From NCBI GenBank assembly GCA_017625465.1, contig JAGAKS010000001.1:1-64000 (forward strand): a DNA stretch of 64,000 bases. Direction: 5' to 3'. The DNA is from Clostridia bacterium (GTDB taxonomy: Bacteria > Bacillota > Clostridia > TANB77 > CAG-508). Below, one piece after another: positions 43,500-53,340 of the stretch (positions are counted from its first letter, which is position 1; the number at the start of each line of letters is the position of its first letter). The notes beneath the pieces are model-generated. The model searched no databases. It was given only the letters and a program-made list of their open reading frames with translations, and was not told the DNA's origin. A program made the position numbers and the translations under genes.

Positions 43500-44504
43500 A
43501 TGGAATTTAACAAGGACATTTATTTTGATGATAGTTTAAAAAACGGAAAATCAGCCAAAATTACTTATGTTGGTGAACTTTTTAGAAATGGTTCTGAACA
43601 TGTTAATCTTGTATCTGGTTTTGGTTCAAATTGGGACTTTACTTCTACTATCCCTATGGAAAAAACTGAAAATGGTTTCGTAGCTGAAATCGAAATGAAA
43701 GACTTCGATACTTTCAATTTCTGTTTCTCTAATGAACACAATGTTTGGGATAATAACAATTATTTTAACTACGTCTCTCCTATTCTACCAGAAGTTCAAG
43801 AATTTAATTTTGATTTTGAATTTGATAGCTTAGAAAAATTTATGAACAGCCTTAATGCTGAGCAAGATGCAGAAGTTAATAAAGAAATCGAATTTGGAAA
43901 TAACTATTCTTCTTCTATTGATGATATTATTGAAGATATTTTAGGAAATACAGTTCAAAACTCTATTTCAAATGATACAGAAACAGTTGAAGATATATTA
44001 AATTCTATTCAAGAAGAAGCTATGCCTGAAATTGAAAATTTATTCAATGAATTATTCTTTGACGAGCCAAACAATGTTGAACAAAATGAGCTTGAAAATG
44101 TGCAAGATTTTGTTGTTGCTGAAACAGCAGATAATGCAGAGTTAACTAAATTATTCAATGAATTATTTGAAAATGCTAGTAAACCAGTTTACATTGATAG
44201 TGAAAACACTGCTGAATTTAACGCTTCAGATTTTAATTTAGATGGATTAGTTGCTGAATTATTAGAACCTGTTATTTCTGCTCCAGTAACTATAAATACA
44301 GAAGAATCTTTATTTGATAATATAGAAGAAAATACTATTACTGAGGAAACAGCTCTTGTAGCTGTAGAACATGAGTTACAAGTAAGTTCTAGAAGATTAG
44401 GTATTTTCTACAAATTCAAAAAACGTATTTCTCTAGCTTGCTATAAATTATTTGTAAAAGTTCCAAAAGAACTTGGAAAACAATTAGGATTTTATAGAGA
44501 TTAA
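43500..44504 (+). CDS. Cytoplasmic acidic protein with starch-binding-like N-terminal domain
   Basis: 334 residues without a signal peptide. Residues 1-95 resemble a CBM25/26-type carbohydrate-binding module (KSAKITYVGELF, GFGSNWDFTSTIPM, NVWDNNNYFNYVSP). Residues about 100-290 are very acidic and repetitive, with LFNELFFDE and LFNELFENA as related short repeats and IEDILGN/VEDILNS. The last 40 residues switch to basic and amphipathic (FYKFKKRISLACYKLFVKVPKELG), suited to membrane or surface binding. I infer glycogen binding or tethering, without an enzyme domain. Own promoter and terminator. Confidence 0.65.
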   Translation: MEFNKDIYFDDSLKNGKSAKITYVGELFRNGSEHVNLVSGFGSNWDFTSTIPMEKTENGFVAEIEMKDFDTFNFCFSNEHNVWDNNNYFNYVSPILPEVQEFNFDFEFDSLEKFMNSLNAEQDAEVNKEIEFGNNYSSSIDDIIEDILGNTVQNSISNDTETVEDILNSIQEEAMPEIENLFNELFFDEPNNVEQNELENVQDFVVAETADNAELTKLFNELFENASKPVYIDSENTAEFNASDFNLDGLVAELLEPVISAPVTINTEESLFDNIEENTITEETALVAVEHELQVSSRRLGIFYKFKKRISLACYKLFVKVPKELGKQLGFYRD

Positions 44505-44518
44505 TAATAAATATGTTC

Positions 44519-44546
44519 AAAACAGCTGACATTAATCAGCTGTTTT
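44519..44546 (+). terminator. Terminator
   Basis: AAAACAGCTGA/TCAGCTGTTTT stem followed by a T-run, after the CBM-like gene. Confidence 0.9.
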
Positions 44547-44610
44547 TTTATTTTTATCAAACTTTGAATAAATATTCACAATTTTCACATAATAATATTG
44601 GGAGGTTTTT

Positions 44611-45036
44611 ATGGACGATTTAACTATTTTAAATGAAATTCATAAAGGCGTAACAATGGGAATGGCTTCTTTAGAATTAGTTGGAGATAAAGCACAAGAT
44701 CAAGAATTAAAAGATGATTTAAGTTTTCAATACAACGAATATCAAAACACTTTAAATGTTGTAAACAATAAGTTCCAAGAACAAGGAGAAATCCCAGATG
44801 ATACTCCTATTAATACAAAATTGATGGGCTGGACTGGTATTCAATTTAATACTTTAAATGATACTAGTAACAGCAAACTTTCGGAAATTTTAATTCAAGG
44901 ATATGATATGGGAATAATTAAAGGTGTTAAACTTTTAAATCAAAGTCCTGAAGCTTCGCAAGAAGTCAAAGATATCTTAAATGGTTTTATATCAATGCAA
45001 GAAAATTGTATTGATAGATTAAAAAAATTTTTGTAA
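44611..45036 (+). CDS. Ferritin-like four-helix protein of unknown function
   Basis: 141 residues, all-helical, with a pattern seen in small clostridial proteins (LNEIHKGVTMGMASLELV, SKLSEILIQGYDMGIIKGVK, ENCIDRLKKFL). No obvious di-iron Glu/His set is complete. GGGAGG site upstream, terminator downstream. Confidence 0.7.
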   Translation: MDDLTILNEIHKGVTMGMASLELVGDKAQDQELKDDLSFQYNEYQNTLNVVNNKFQEQGEIPDDTPINTKLMGWTGIQFNTLNDTSNSKLSEILIQGYDMGIIKGVKLLNQSPEASQEVKDILNGFISMQENCIDRLKKFL

Positions 45037-45043
45037 AGAAAAC

Positions 45044-45067
45044 AAGAAGCGACAAATATCGCTTCTT
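45044..45067. terminator. Bidirectional terminator
   Basis: AAGAAGCGA/TCGCTTCTT stem between the helical protein gene and pheT. Confidence 0.8.
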
Positions 45068-45101
45068 ATTTTACTTCCTATGAAATTTCAAAAAATAATA
45101 T

Positions 45102-47507
45102 TTATTTTCTTAATTCTGCACCTAGAGTATTTTCTAATTCTTTAACTATTTCTTCCATTGTACTGTTTATTTCTTCGTCTGTTAAAGTTCTATCTTTGCT
45201 TCTAAATCTTAAAGAATATGCTACACTCTTTTTCTTTAAACCTAATTTATCATGTCTATACACATCAAATAAAACTGCTTCTTCTAAAATCTTTTTAGCT
45301 TTCTTTTGAATAGCTTTCTCAATAGCTCCTACCTCAACCTTTTCATCAACAATCATAGCAATATCTCTTTCAACAGCTGGGTATTTTGGTACTTCTACAT
45401 ATTTTCTATCTAATTTTGCATATTTAACTAATTTATCTAAAGCAATTTCAGCTACATAAACTTCTTCTGGTAAATCATAATTTTCTGCTACTTCTGGATG
45501 AATCTCTCCAAATACAGCAATTACATCTTTTCCAACAGTCATTTTAGCTGTTTTTCCTGGATGATAACTATAATTAAATTTTTCACTTGAAACTTCATAT
45601 CTTAATACTGAACTTTCTGACATTACAGTTTCAACTAAACCTTTTAAAGTATAGAAATCAACATCTTTTCCATACAATCCAATTGTAACAACAAATTCTT
45701 CATCTGGATTTTGACCTTGTGCAATTTGTCCTTTATCTTTATAAACTCTTGAAATATCAAATAATCCAACATTTTTATTTTTCTTAGCATTATTAATTGA
45801 TAAAATTTGTAACATACTTGGAAGTGTAGTTGTTCTCATAACTGAATAATCTTCGCCAAGTGGATTTCTAACTTTTATAAGCTCTGTCCTTAAATCGCTA
45901 TCTTCTGTTGCATTAATTTTGTCTAAATCTTTTTCATTTATAAAAGCATAAGTACAAATTTCAGATAAACCTCTATTTACCAAAGCCATTCTTATATTGT
46001 CTGTAATTTTTTGAGATTTTGTACGAATACCAAGAGTTGTTTCAGCATCAATTAAAGTTGTTTCAACTTTATCATATCCATAAAATCTAACTACTTCTTC
46101 TGCTAAATCAGCGCTACGTTCGATATCGCATCTAAAATATGGTGGTATAACATAATCGCCTTCAATTTTCATTTCTAAGCTTTCTAATGTTTTAACCATA
46201 TCTTCTCTTGAAATATTTGTACCTAAAAGTCCATTTATTTTTTCTGGGCTAAATTCTACTTTATTGAATTCTTGTTTTGTAGGATATACATCTATCTTTC
46301 CTTCTACTTCTTCTCCAGCGCCTAACATTACAGCAAGTTCTACAGCTCTATTTATAGCTCTTTCTGCATTTATTTGTGATAAACCTTTTTCAAATCTGCT
46401 AGATGCTTCTGTTCTTAAACCAACTTTTTTAGCTGTTTTTCTAACACTTCCACCATTGAAAACTGCTGCTTCAAATACTACTGTATTTGTATCACTTTCA
46501 ATTTCAGAATTTTGTCCTCCCATTACACCAGCTATTGCAATTGCCTTTTCATCATCTGCAATTACTAACATGTTTTCATCTAGTTGTCTTTCAACATCAT
46601 CTAATGTAATCATTTTTTCGTTTGGATTTGCACGTCTTACTGTAATATGTTTTCCAGCAATTGAATTTATATCAAATGCATGCATTGGTTCTCCAAGCTC
46701 AAGCATAACATAGTTTGTAATATCTACTATATTGTTAATACTTCTTACTCCACAAGCCTCTAAACGTCTTGTAAGCCAAGCTGGAGATGGAGCTATTTTT
46801 ACATTTTTAATCATTCTTGCTATATATCTATAACATAAATCTGGTGCTGTAATATCTACTTTTAATCCTTCTATGCTATCTTTAGTTTCAACCTTCATAT
46901 CCTCTAAATTTTTTCTAGGATTTTTGAATTCTTTTCCTAAAGAAATTGCTGTTTCTCTTCCTAAACCTTCAATTGATAGACAGTCTGGTCTATTTGAAGT
47001 AATTTCAAAATCAATAATATCTTCTTCTAAATTTAATACTTTAACAACATCTTCGCCTAAGTTTTTCTCGTATTCTTTAGGTAATATCATTAAACCTTCT
47101 TCAATTTGATTTGGAAATCTATTAACTGGAATACCAAGTTCTCCGCATGAACACATCATTCCACAAGATTCTACTCCTCTTAGCATACCTTTTTTAATTT
47201 TTACATTTCCTGGTAATTCTGAACCATCTTTTGCAACAACAACTATATCGTTTGCATTAACATTTGGTGCACCTGTAACAATTTGTACTGTTTCTGTTCC
47301 AAGATTTACTTGACATATAACTAAATGGTCTGAATCTGGATGTTTTTCTACACTTAGAACCTTTCCAATTACAACATTTTTTATGTCTTTTCCTTTTGAT
47401 TCTATTGTTTCAACTTTAGAACCTGTCATTGTAAGAATATCTCCAAGTTCTTTTGCGTCCACATCTATATCGGCATATTCTTTTAGCCATTCTACACTTG
47501 TTTTCAT
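45102..47507 (-). CDS. pheT: Phenylalanyl-tRNA synthetase beta subunit
   Basis: 801 residues: N-terminal EMAP-like tRNA-binding domain (VVIGKVLSVEKHPDSDHLVICQV), B3/4 editing domain, B5, core and the C-terminal FDX anticodon-binding domain (VPKYPAVERDIAMIVDE). Partner of PheS, 27 bases downstream of it. Confidence 0.97.
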   Translation of the reverse strand: MKTSVEWLKEYADIDVDAKELGDILTMTGSKVETIESKGKDIKNVVIGKVLSVEKHPDSDHLVICQVNLGTETVQIVTGAPNVNANDIVVVAKDGSELPGNVKIKKGMLRGVESCGMMCSCGELGIPVNRFPNQIEEGLMILPKEYEKNLGEDVVKVLNLEEDIIDFEITSNRPDCLSIEGLGRETAISLGKEFKNPRKNLEDMKVETKDSIEGLKVDITAPDLCYRYIARMIKNVKIAPSPAWLTRRLEACGVRSINNIVDITNYVMLELGEPMHAFDINSIAGKHITVRRANPNEKMITLDDVERQLDENMLVIADDEKAIAIAGVMGGQNSEIESDTNTVVFEAAVFNGGSVRKTAKKVGLRTEASSRFEKGLSQINAERAINRAVELAVMLGAGEEVEGKIDVYPTKQEFNKVEFSPEKINGLLGTNISREDMVKTLESLEMKIEGDYVIPPYFRCDIERSADLAEEVVRFYGYDKVETTLIDAETTLGIRTKSQKITDNIRMALVNRGLSEICTYAFINEKDLDKINATEDSDLRTELIKVRNPLGEDYSVMRTTTLPSMLQILSINNAKKNKNVGLFDISRVYKDKGQIAQGQNPDEEFVVTIGLYGKDVDFYTLKGLVETVMSESSVLRYEVSSEKFNYSYHPGKTAKMTVGKDVIAVFGEIHPEVAENYDLPEEVYVAEIALDKLVKYAKLDRKYVEVPKYPAVERDIAMIVDEKVEVGAIEKAIQKKAKKILEEAVLFDVYRHDKLGLKKKSVAYSLRFRSKDRTLTDEEINSTMEEIVKELENTLGAELRK

Positions 47508-47534
47508 AACTTTTATTTCTCCCTCTTTCTAATT

Positions 47535-48554
47535 TTAGAATTGTTTTAAGAAACGAACATCATTCTCAAATAACAATCTCATATCATCTATTCCGAATTT
47601 TGCCATTGCAATTCTTTCAACACCGAAACCAAATGCAAATCCAGAATAAACATTAGGATCTATTCCACAATTTTCTAATACTTTTGGATGTACCATTCCA
47701 CAACCTAAAAGCTCTATCCAGCCTTCATTTTTACATACTCTACAACCTTTTCCTCCACATACGAAGCAAGATACATCTGCTTCAGCTGATGGCTCTGTAT
47801 ATGGGAAATGGTGTGGTCTAAATCTTATTTTTGTATTTGGACCTAGACAATTTTTAACAAACATTTCAAGAGTACCTTTTAAATCTGTCATTGTTATATT
47901 TTTATCTACAACTAAACCTTCAATTTGATGGAATAGTGGTGAGTGTGTTGCATCAACTGTATCTGAACGATAAACAGCACCTGGACAAATTATTTTTATT
48001 GGGGGTTTTTGATTTTCCATTGTTCTAATTTGTACAGATGAAGTTTGTGTTCTTAAGATAACATCTTCTGTAACATAGAAAGTATCTTGTAAATCTCTTG
48101 CTGGGTGGTCTATCGGAGTATTTAGTTGGTCAAAAACATAATATGTTCTTTCAATTTCTGGACCATCTGCAATTGAATATCCCATTCCTAAGAAAATTTC
48201 TTTTACATCTTCTATTACTTGAGTAATTGGATGTACTGAACCAAGAGCAATATTTTTGCTTGGCATAGTTACATCTATTTTCTCTTTTTCTAATCTTTGT
48301 TCTAATGCTTTAGCTTTCATAGCTTTTTCAGCTGATTCAATAGATTTTTCTAACTCATCTCTTACTTGATTAACCATACTTCCAATTTTAGGTCTTTCTT
48401 CTGCTGATAAGCTTCCTAGACCTTTTAAAATAGAAGTAAGTTCACCTTTTTTACCAAGATATTTTACTTTTAAATCTTGCAACTCTTGTAGAGTTGTAAT
48501 AGATTCAATCTTTTGTTTTGCAACTTTTTTGATTTCTGCAATTTTTTCTTTCAT
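47535..48554 (-). CDS. pheS: Phenylalanyl-tRNA synthetase alpha subunit
   Basis: Catalytic subunit. N-terminal coiled coil, motif 1 ([21 protein letters not shown]), motif 2 (RTHT-type region at [23 protein letters not shown]), motif 3 ([20 protein letters not shown]). The frame is open to 48593, but ATG 48554 ([11 protein letters not shown]) follows AAGGAGAGG. 339 residues. Controlled by a Phe T-box. Confidence 0.97.
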   Translation of the reverse strand: MKEKIAEIKKVAKQKIESITTLQELQDLKVKYLGKKGELTSILKGLGSLSAEERPKIGSMVNQVRDELEKSIESAEKAMKAKALEQRLEKEKIDVTMPSKNIALGSVHPITQVIEDVKEIFLGMGYSIADGPEIERTYYVFDQLNTPIDHPARDLQDTFYVTEDVILRTQTSSVQIRTMENQKPPIKIICPGAVYRSDTVDATHSPLFHQIEGLVVDKNITMTDLKGTLEMFVKNCLGPNTKIRFRPHHFPYTEPSAEADVSCFVCGGKGCRVCKNEGWIELLGCGMVHPKVLENCGIDPNVYSGFAFGFGVERIAMAKFGIDDMRLLFENDVRFLKQF

Positions 48555-48583
48555 ATTACCTCTCCTTTTTATTGATACAAAAA

Positions 48584-48830
48584 AGCACCTCATCCATAGG
48601 ACGAAGTGCTCGTGGTACCACCTAATTTTATTATTAACAAAATAATCTTTATAGTTATAACGTAACCAACGTCTATGCCTACTGTTAGTTCAACATAAAA
48701 ACCTCAAAAGTGAAATTTCAGTAAAGAATATATAAATAAGCTCACAGCGCATACACTTATTTTCTCTTTGATATATTTTTTTATTTACCTACTTTGCTTT
48801 TTCTAACGGTTAAATATTTACAATACATAT
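48584..48830 (-). promoter_or_regulatory. T-box riboswitch of pheST (specifier TTC, Phe)
   Basis: Antiterminator AGGTGGTACCACG (complement of 48611-48623) and terminator hairpin AGCACTTCGTCC... (48584-48610) followed by TTTTTTG. Stem I starts AGTAGGTAAA and closes TTTACTGAA; specifier TTC at 48712-48714 followed by ACTTTTGAGG. Shares a 15-base identical stretch (48679-48693) with the valS leader. Confidence 0.93.
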
Positions 48831-48859
48831 AGTATAACACATTTATATAGCTATTTCAA
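48831..48859 (-). promoter_or_regulatory. Promoter of the pheST T-box transcript
   Basis: TTGAAA and TATACT on the minus strand with a 17-base spacer. The -35 element lies three bases from the stop codon of the preceding small gene. Confidence 0.75.
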
Positions 48860-48861
48860 GG

Positions 48862-49038
48862 CTATTTTTCTAAATCTTCTGTCAAATCTTTTTCAGCTTT
48901 ATCTTGTGCTACTTTTTTTAATTGTTGTTCTTTATTATATTCTTCTACTTTGCTATTAAAAAACGCTATTGGTTCTGCATATTCAGACCTTGATAAAACT
49001 TTATTTTTGGTTTCTCTAACTTGAGTAGCAAAATCCAT
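48862..49038 (-). CDS. Small charged helical protein (58 residues)
   Basis: ATG at 49038 opens MDFATQVRETKNKVLSRSEY and continues as a Lys/Glu-rich helix ending DLTEDLEK. It lies six bases after the frameshifted coiled-coil gene and is probably the last gene of that operon. No family recognised. Confidence 0.65.
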   Translation of the reverse strand: MDFATQVRETKNKVLSRSEYAEPIAFFNSKVEEYNKEQQLKKVAQDKAEKDLTEDLEK

Positions 49039-49044
49039 TATTCA

Positions 49045-49930
49045 TTACCCCTTTACATTAGCTAATTCATTATTTACAAAATCTTCTATTCTAGCATTTA
49101 ATGGGTCTATAATTGTTTTGATAATTAATTTTGGTGTATTAAATTTACTAACAAAAAATCTAGTTAATTTTGTAAATGTTCTTGGTTTCTTTATTGTTGT
49201 TGCAACCCATTTATCTCCAACTTCCATTGCATTTAAAAGATTTTGTTTTTTTCTTTCATTAATTCTTTTTATTTCTTCATTTATTAAACGAATTTCTTTT
49301 TCTACTTTTGCAATTCTATCTTTGTTTTCAGTTTCTTCTGTTTTTGTTTTTTCTATTCTAGCGGATAATTGTTCATTAATTTCTAGCTCAATGTCTTTAG
49401 CATCTTTTGCTTTTTCTATAAGAGTGATATCTACATTGTTTTCTTTTTTCTTATTTCCAATTTTTTCTATCATTCCTTTAAAAGCTTTTGAAATATTATG
49501 TCTAACCTTATCATTTTCCTTTTGTACTGTCTTTGCTTCTTCTTTCTTTAGTAAGTATTCATCTCTAACAATAGAACCGTAATAAATGTGATTCTAATTC
49601 GACTTTTCGTAAAATTAATTGCTCAATTTTACCATCATAGAATTCACTAAGTTCTATTAATGCAGATTCATAATTAGTAAGAGCATCTAAAATAGCTGCT
49701 TTGGTAATATCATAATTCTTAGACTTTTCATTAAATTTTGGATTTATGCCTCTTATTCCGACTGTAATGGCGTTCATTTGTGCACTTACTTTTTGGTTAA
49801 TTGTTTCTGAAGTTATTTTGTCTGTTAATGCACGGTTAACCATGGCATCTAAAGTAATACCTTCATTTGTTCTATCGTAAACACCTTTTAACACCATTGC
49901 TACATAAGCATCATTTTCAACTTTATCCAT
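49045..49930 (-). CDS. Coiled-coil protein of unknown function, frame interrupted at CGG
   Basis: The zero frame from ATG 49930 reads MDKVENDAYVAMVLKG to KVELESHLL, then CGG TTC TAT TGT TAG. Skipping the C at 49579 gives LL-GSIVRDEYLLKKEEAKTVQ and joins the long downstream frame without a break to 49045. The total is then 885 bases, 294 residues. The product is helical throughout with a long charged coiled coil (about 170-230, NKDRIAKVEKEIRLINEEI) and a basic C-terminal region. No family recognised. Upstream is a 47-residue gene with a promoter, downstream a 58-residue gene. Either a broken gene or one expressed by +1 frameshifting. Confidence 0.75.
49577..49582 (-). other. Candidate +1 frameshift site TTA CGG T
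   Basis: Zero-frame codons TTA CGG TTC TAT TGT TAG on the minus strand. Skipping C (49579) reads GGT Gly and rejoins a 178-codon open frame. Confidence 0.6.
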
Positions 49931-49952
49931 AGATATCGCCCCCTTACCTATG

Positions 49953-50096
49953 TTATTTTTTATTTATTTTTTTCCCTTGTGCAAAATTTTTATCTTTTTC
50001 AGCTTCGACTTTTTTAAGGAGATTTTCTACCTCTTCACTTGTCATGTAATCTAAATTATATATTTTTCCATCATATACAACTGTTCCAAGCTTCAT
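49953..50096 (-). CDS. Small protein (47 residues), first gene of the orphan cassette
   Basis: ATG at 50096 after TAAGGAGAAATTTT opens MKLGTVVYDGKIYNLDYMTS, then a charged helix and a Lys-rich end. Promoter at 50123-50151. Beta-hairpin-like start and acidic/basic helix; no family recognised. 22 bases before the frameshifted coiled-coil gene. Confidence 0.7.
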   Translation of the reverse strand: MKLGTVVYDGKIYNLDYMTSEEVENLLKKVEAEKDKNFAQGKKINKK

Positions 50097-50122
50097 AAAA
50101 TTTCTCCTTATCTTTTTTTATT

Positions 50123-50151
50123 ATAATATATTTTTAAAATTTAAAAGTCAA
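50123..50151 (-). promoter_or_regulatory. Promoter of the orphan cassette
   Basis: TTGACT and TATTAT on the minus strand with a 17-base spacer, about 30 bases before the first small gene. Confidence 0.65.
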
Positions 50152-50160
50152 TATTTTTTT

Positions 50161-51138
50161 CTAATATTCTATATTTTTTGTGCTTCCACCATTTGTTTTT
50201 ATTCTGTACATTTGATAAATTTGTGATTCTTTTTTACTTGCATCTAAATAATAAATTGTATCGTCTATAACATTTATTTTTGTATTATTAGTTGTTACTC
50301 CAACAATTTCTTTATAATTTCCACCGTCTAAGTTAACACTTGCAATCTTTTTAGCTTTTGCATCAAAGAAATATATTTTATTTTTTGTAATGTTAAAAGT
50401 GCTTGAATTTACATATTCTGAAACTACTTGTGCATTTGTTCCATCATCTTTTACTTTGCATAAATTTTTGCTAGTTTCACTGTAATAATAGATATAGTCA
50501 TCTTTTATTTGGAATTCTGTAATTGTAAAATCTAAATCAATTTTTTCAAGTTCTGTACCACTTGTATTCATTTTATACATTGTTCCAGCTTTGTTAGTAA
50601 AATAAATTTTTCCATCTATTACTTCAAAATCTGCTATTTCACTTGCTGTAATAACTCTTTCGTTTGTACCATCTAGGTTCATTTTTGCAATTCCATCTTG
50701 TAATTCATTTGTTGCATAATAAATAGAATTATCAACAACATAAATTTTACTAATTGAAGTTTTGATATTTTTTATAGTTTTAAGTTCATTACCATTTGTT
50801 TTTACTTTTTTTATGGCAATATTACTTGTATCACCAACACTTAAGAAATATACGTCATCTCCAACAACATTTATTCCATAAGCTGTTTCATTGGTAATTT
50901 GAAATTCTTCAAAGCCTTTTACTTTTACAATACCCTCTTCATATTTGTTATAAAAAACTGCACCATCTCCACTGCAAGCTAAGCCCATATTTGAAAGGTT
51001 TCCAAGTTCTCCGTTTATTTTCTTTTTTCCAAATATAGCAAACATTGTGATAATGATTGAAATAATCAATACTATAGCAACAATTAGTGCTATCATTTTC
51101 TTTTTACCTAATTTCAAAGTTTTTTTTGTTTCTTCCAT
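50161..51138 (-). CDS. Membrane-anchored DUF5050-type beta-propeller protein
   Basis: 325 residues: basic start, one membrane helix (about 15-36), then repeated strand units of the form 'YY... KMNLDGTNE... F.V..G.IYFTN' (at IAKMNLDGTNERVI, MYKMNTSGTELEKI, LCKVKDDGTNAQVV, IASVNLDGGNYKEI). This is the DUF5050 pattern of extracellular propellers. 18 bases after the next surface-protein gene, so probably a pair. Ligand unknown. Confidence 0.8.
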   Translation of the reverse strand: MEETKKTLKLGKKKMIALIVAIVLIISIIITMFAIFGKKKINGELGNLSNMGLACSGDGAVFYNKYEEGIVKVKGFEEFQITNETAYGINVVGDDVYFLSVGDTSNIAIKKVKTNGNELKTIKNIKTSISKIYVVDNSIYYATNELQDGIAKMNLDGTNERVITASEIADFEVIDGKIYFTNKAGTMYKMNTSGTELEKIDLDFTITEFQIKDDYIYYYSETSKNLCKVKDDGTNAQVVSEYVNSSTFNITKNKIYFFDAKAKKIASVNLDGGNYKEIVGVTTNNTKINVIDDTIYYLDASKKESQIYQMYRIKTNGGSTKNIEY

Positions 51139-51156
51139 TTCTCTAATCCTTTCAAA

Positions 51157-53235
51157 TTATTCTTCTGTAAGCATAAAATCTTTATCTATATAAAATATAT
51201 ATTCTGCTACTTTAACTGTTGCTTTTTCATTAGTAACCTCCGCGGATACGGGATGTCCATCTAATTCTTCTGGTAAAAGTTGTAAATTCAAAATAGTAAA
51301 TTCTTCTTCATGCTCTTCTGCATCTGCCATCATTGCTTCTATTTTAGCAACTAGTAAATCTCGAGCCTCTATTTTACTAATACTTTGAGTAGCTTCTTCT
51401 TCTTCTGCTTCTTCTGGATTTTCTCCACTATCAGTTGTGGCTGGTTCCCTTGTAGGAATTTCAACTGGCTCTGGTTGCTCTACATTACCATCTATAGAAT
51501 TTACATCGATAAAATTTAGATTTAATATTTTTTCAGAATATAATTCCATAAGTTTTGTAACAATGCTTGAATACAAATTTTGTGCTTCTTCATCTGAAAG
51601 ATTATCAACAAAAATTGTATTTTCTTCTGTAAGTTCTTCTGCAATATTTACCTTTTTAAAATCTATTGTATTTTTTACATTAATTTTGTAATCAGTCTTA
51701 TTATCACTATATTTAATAATTGCCTCATTTGTATAAGTTTTGGAAGTTTTCGTTCCTTGTGTTGTAAGTTCTATTTGAGTTTTAGCAACAACCTTTTTTT
51801 CTTCAATACTGTTTACTGTTATATTAAACTTTGTTTGCATATCTGCATTAGTTCTTTTTACTTCAAAAGATGTTCCTTTATTTTTAGTAACTTCTTCGCC
51901 ATCTTCATCTAGTTCTGTAACATCTTTTAAGAAAGTTACTTTTATTTTATCTTTTTCAGGATATTCAATGTCAAGGTCTGCTGTACTTGGAAGATCTGCA
52001 ACTATTTTTATGGTTTGCTTTTCTTCTCCTTCAACATTTTTAACATAAACTGTTGTTTTCATTCCTTCTGTAATATCTAAATTATCAAGTTCTTCTTGTA
52101 ATTTTGTTTGAAGGTCTTCTTTGCTCATATCTAATTTTTGATTTAATAAAATTGCTCCAAAAATTTGATATAAAATACTTTCTTGTTCTTCCTCTTCTAT
52201 TAAAGCTTCATCATCTTCAAAATCTTCACCTTCTGTTTGAACAGGTGCTATTGTTATTGGATTTGTCTCTGGTTCTTCTAAATTATCTTCACCTACTATT
52301 TGAGTTGTTTGATGCTCTTCTGTTTCTCCGCCAATTGGCTGTATATTAATAGGTTTTGGTGTTTCGACTTTTTCTTCTTCAACAATTTCTTCTTCATTAC
52401 CAGTAACTAATTTATTTAAAAATGTTTCATCATTTTTTAGCTTAGTTATCACTTCTTTAGCTATTGCATTGCAAGTATTAGCATCTAATGTTAATGTATA
52501 AGCGTCTGTATTTATAACTTCTGAATTAATTGTGATTGGTGATGCTTCTGTAAGTGTAACTGCTTCATCTGGAATTTTTTCTAAAAGTATAGATACATAT
52601 TCATTTAATTTTTGAGTTTTATATTCTTCATCTAAATTAATTCTGCTATCTACAAATTTATCAACTTCGTTTGCAACTGCATAACTATCTACATCTGTTT
52701 CTATCCCCGCAGTTCTATTTAATGAATTTGCTAAATTATCTTTTGCTGTTGCTATATATTTATCTAAAACTTCTGTAGAACCAATTGCCACATTATCTTT
52801 TGTACTAATTAGTTTTAAATCAAAAACATCATTAGAAGAATATATAATGTTGGCTCCTAAATAAGCATCTTCTGTTTCTTTATTTGATCTTGTAATTAAT
52901 TTAAAATCAAATTTACTAACATCTACATTTTTAGTAAATTCTGTTTCTTTGTTAGTAGTAAAATTAGCAATTGTAGAAGTTTCATAACTTTCTGTATTTA
53001 TTTTTTCTAGTATATTATAATATATATCTGTGTTTGTAATTTCTGGAATATTAGTTTGAACTATATATCTAAAAAACGCAGTTTTTGGTGTTTCCAAGTT
53101 GTTTGTATACCAATAATATGCACCACATAATCCTGCTAACACAATTAAAAGTAAAAATAATAATACTAAAATACCTTTTCCTTTTTTCTTTTGTGGTATT
53201 TGTTTATTGATTATTATATCATCTACAGGGGCCAT
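51157..53235 (-). CDS. Large membrane-anchored acidic surface protein
   Basis: 692 residues from ATG 53235 (MAPVDDIIINKQIP) after GGAGGAAG; the frame upstream of it lacks a ribosome site. One membrane helix (about 21-44, GILVLLFLLLIVLAGLCGAYYW), then a long extracellular region. A Glu/Thr/Pro-rich stretch (about 287-350, ETPKPINIQPIGGETEE) separates two folded parts, and the last 80 residues again start with an acidic linker. No named domain recognised. Upstream promoter at 53273-53301. Confidence 0.75.
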   Translation of the reverse strand: MAPVDDIIINKQIPQKKKGKGILVLLFLLLIVLAGLCGAYYWYTNNLETPKTAFFRYIVQTNIPEITNTDIYYNILEKINTESYETSTIANFTTNKETEFTKNVDVSKFDFKLITRSNKETEDAYLGANIIYSSNDVFDLKLISTKDNVAIGSTEVLDKYIATAKDNLANSLNRTAGIETDVDSYAVANEVDKFVDSRINLDEEYKTQKLNEYVSILLEKIPDEAVTLTEASPITINSEVINTDAYTLTLDANTCNAIAKEVITKLKNDETFLNKLVTGNEEEIVEEEKVETPKPINIQPIGGETEEHQTTQIVGEDNLEEPETNPITIAPVQTEGEDFEDDEALIEEEEQESILYQIFGAILLNQKLDMSKEDLQTKLQEELDNLDITEGMKTTVYVKNVEGEEKQTIKIVADLPSTADLDIEYPEKDKIKVTFLKDVTELDEDGEEVTKNKGTSFEVKRTNADMQTKFNITVNSIEEKKVVAKTQIELTTQGTKTSKTYTNEAIIKYSDNKTDYKINVKNTIDFKKVNIAEELTEENTIFVDNLSDEEAQNLYSSIVTKLMELYSEKILNLNFIDVNSIDGNVEQPEPVEIPTREPATTDSGENPEEAEEEEATQSISKIEARDLLVAKIEAMMADAEEHEEEFTILNLQLLPEELDGHPVSAEVTNEKATVKVAEYIFYIDKDFMLTEE

Positions 53236-53272
53236 TTTTCTTCCTCCATAATTATTTACACTTGTCCTTATT

Positions 53273-53301
53273 ATTATATATATAAATGAAAAAAATAACA
53301 A
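53273..53301 (-). promoter_or_regulatory. Promoter of the surface-protein pair
   Basis: TTGTTA and TATAAT on the minus strand with a 17-base spacer. Confidence 0.6.
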
Positions 53302-53317
53302 TATCTTTACATAAAAA

Positions 53318-53340
53318 AATCACTTTGTGTTAAAGTGATT
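53318..53340 (-). terminator. Terminator of the MATE gene
   Basis: AATCACTTT/AAAGTGATT stem including the last codons of the MATE gene and followed on the minus strand by a T-run. Confidence 0.8.
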
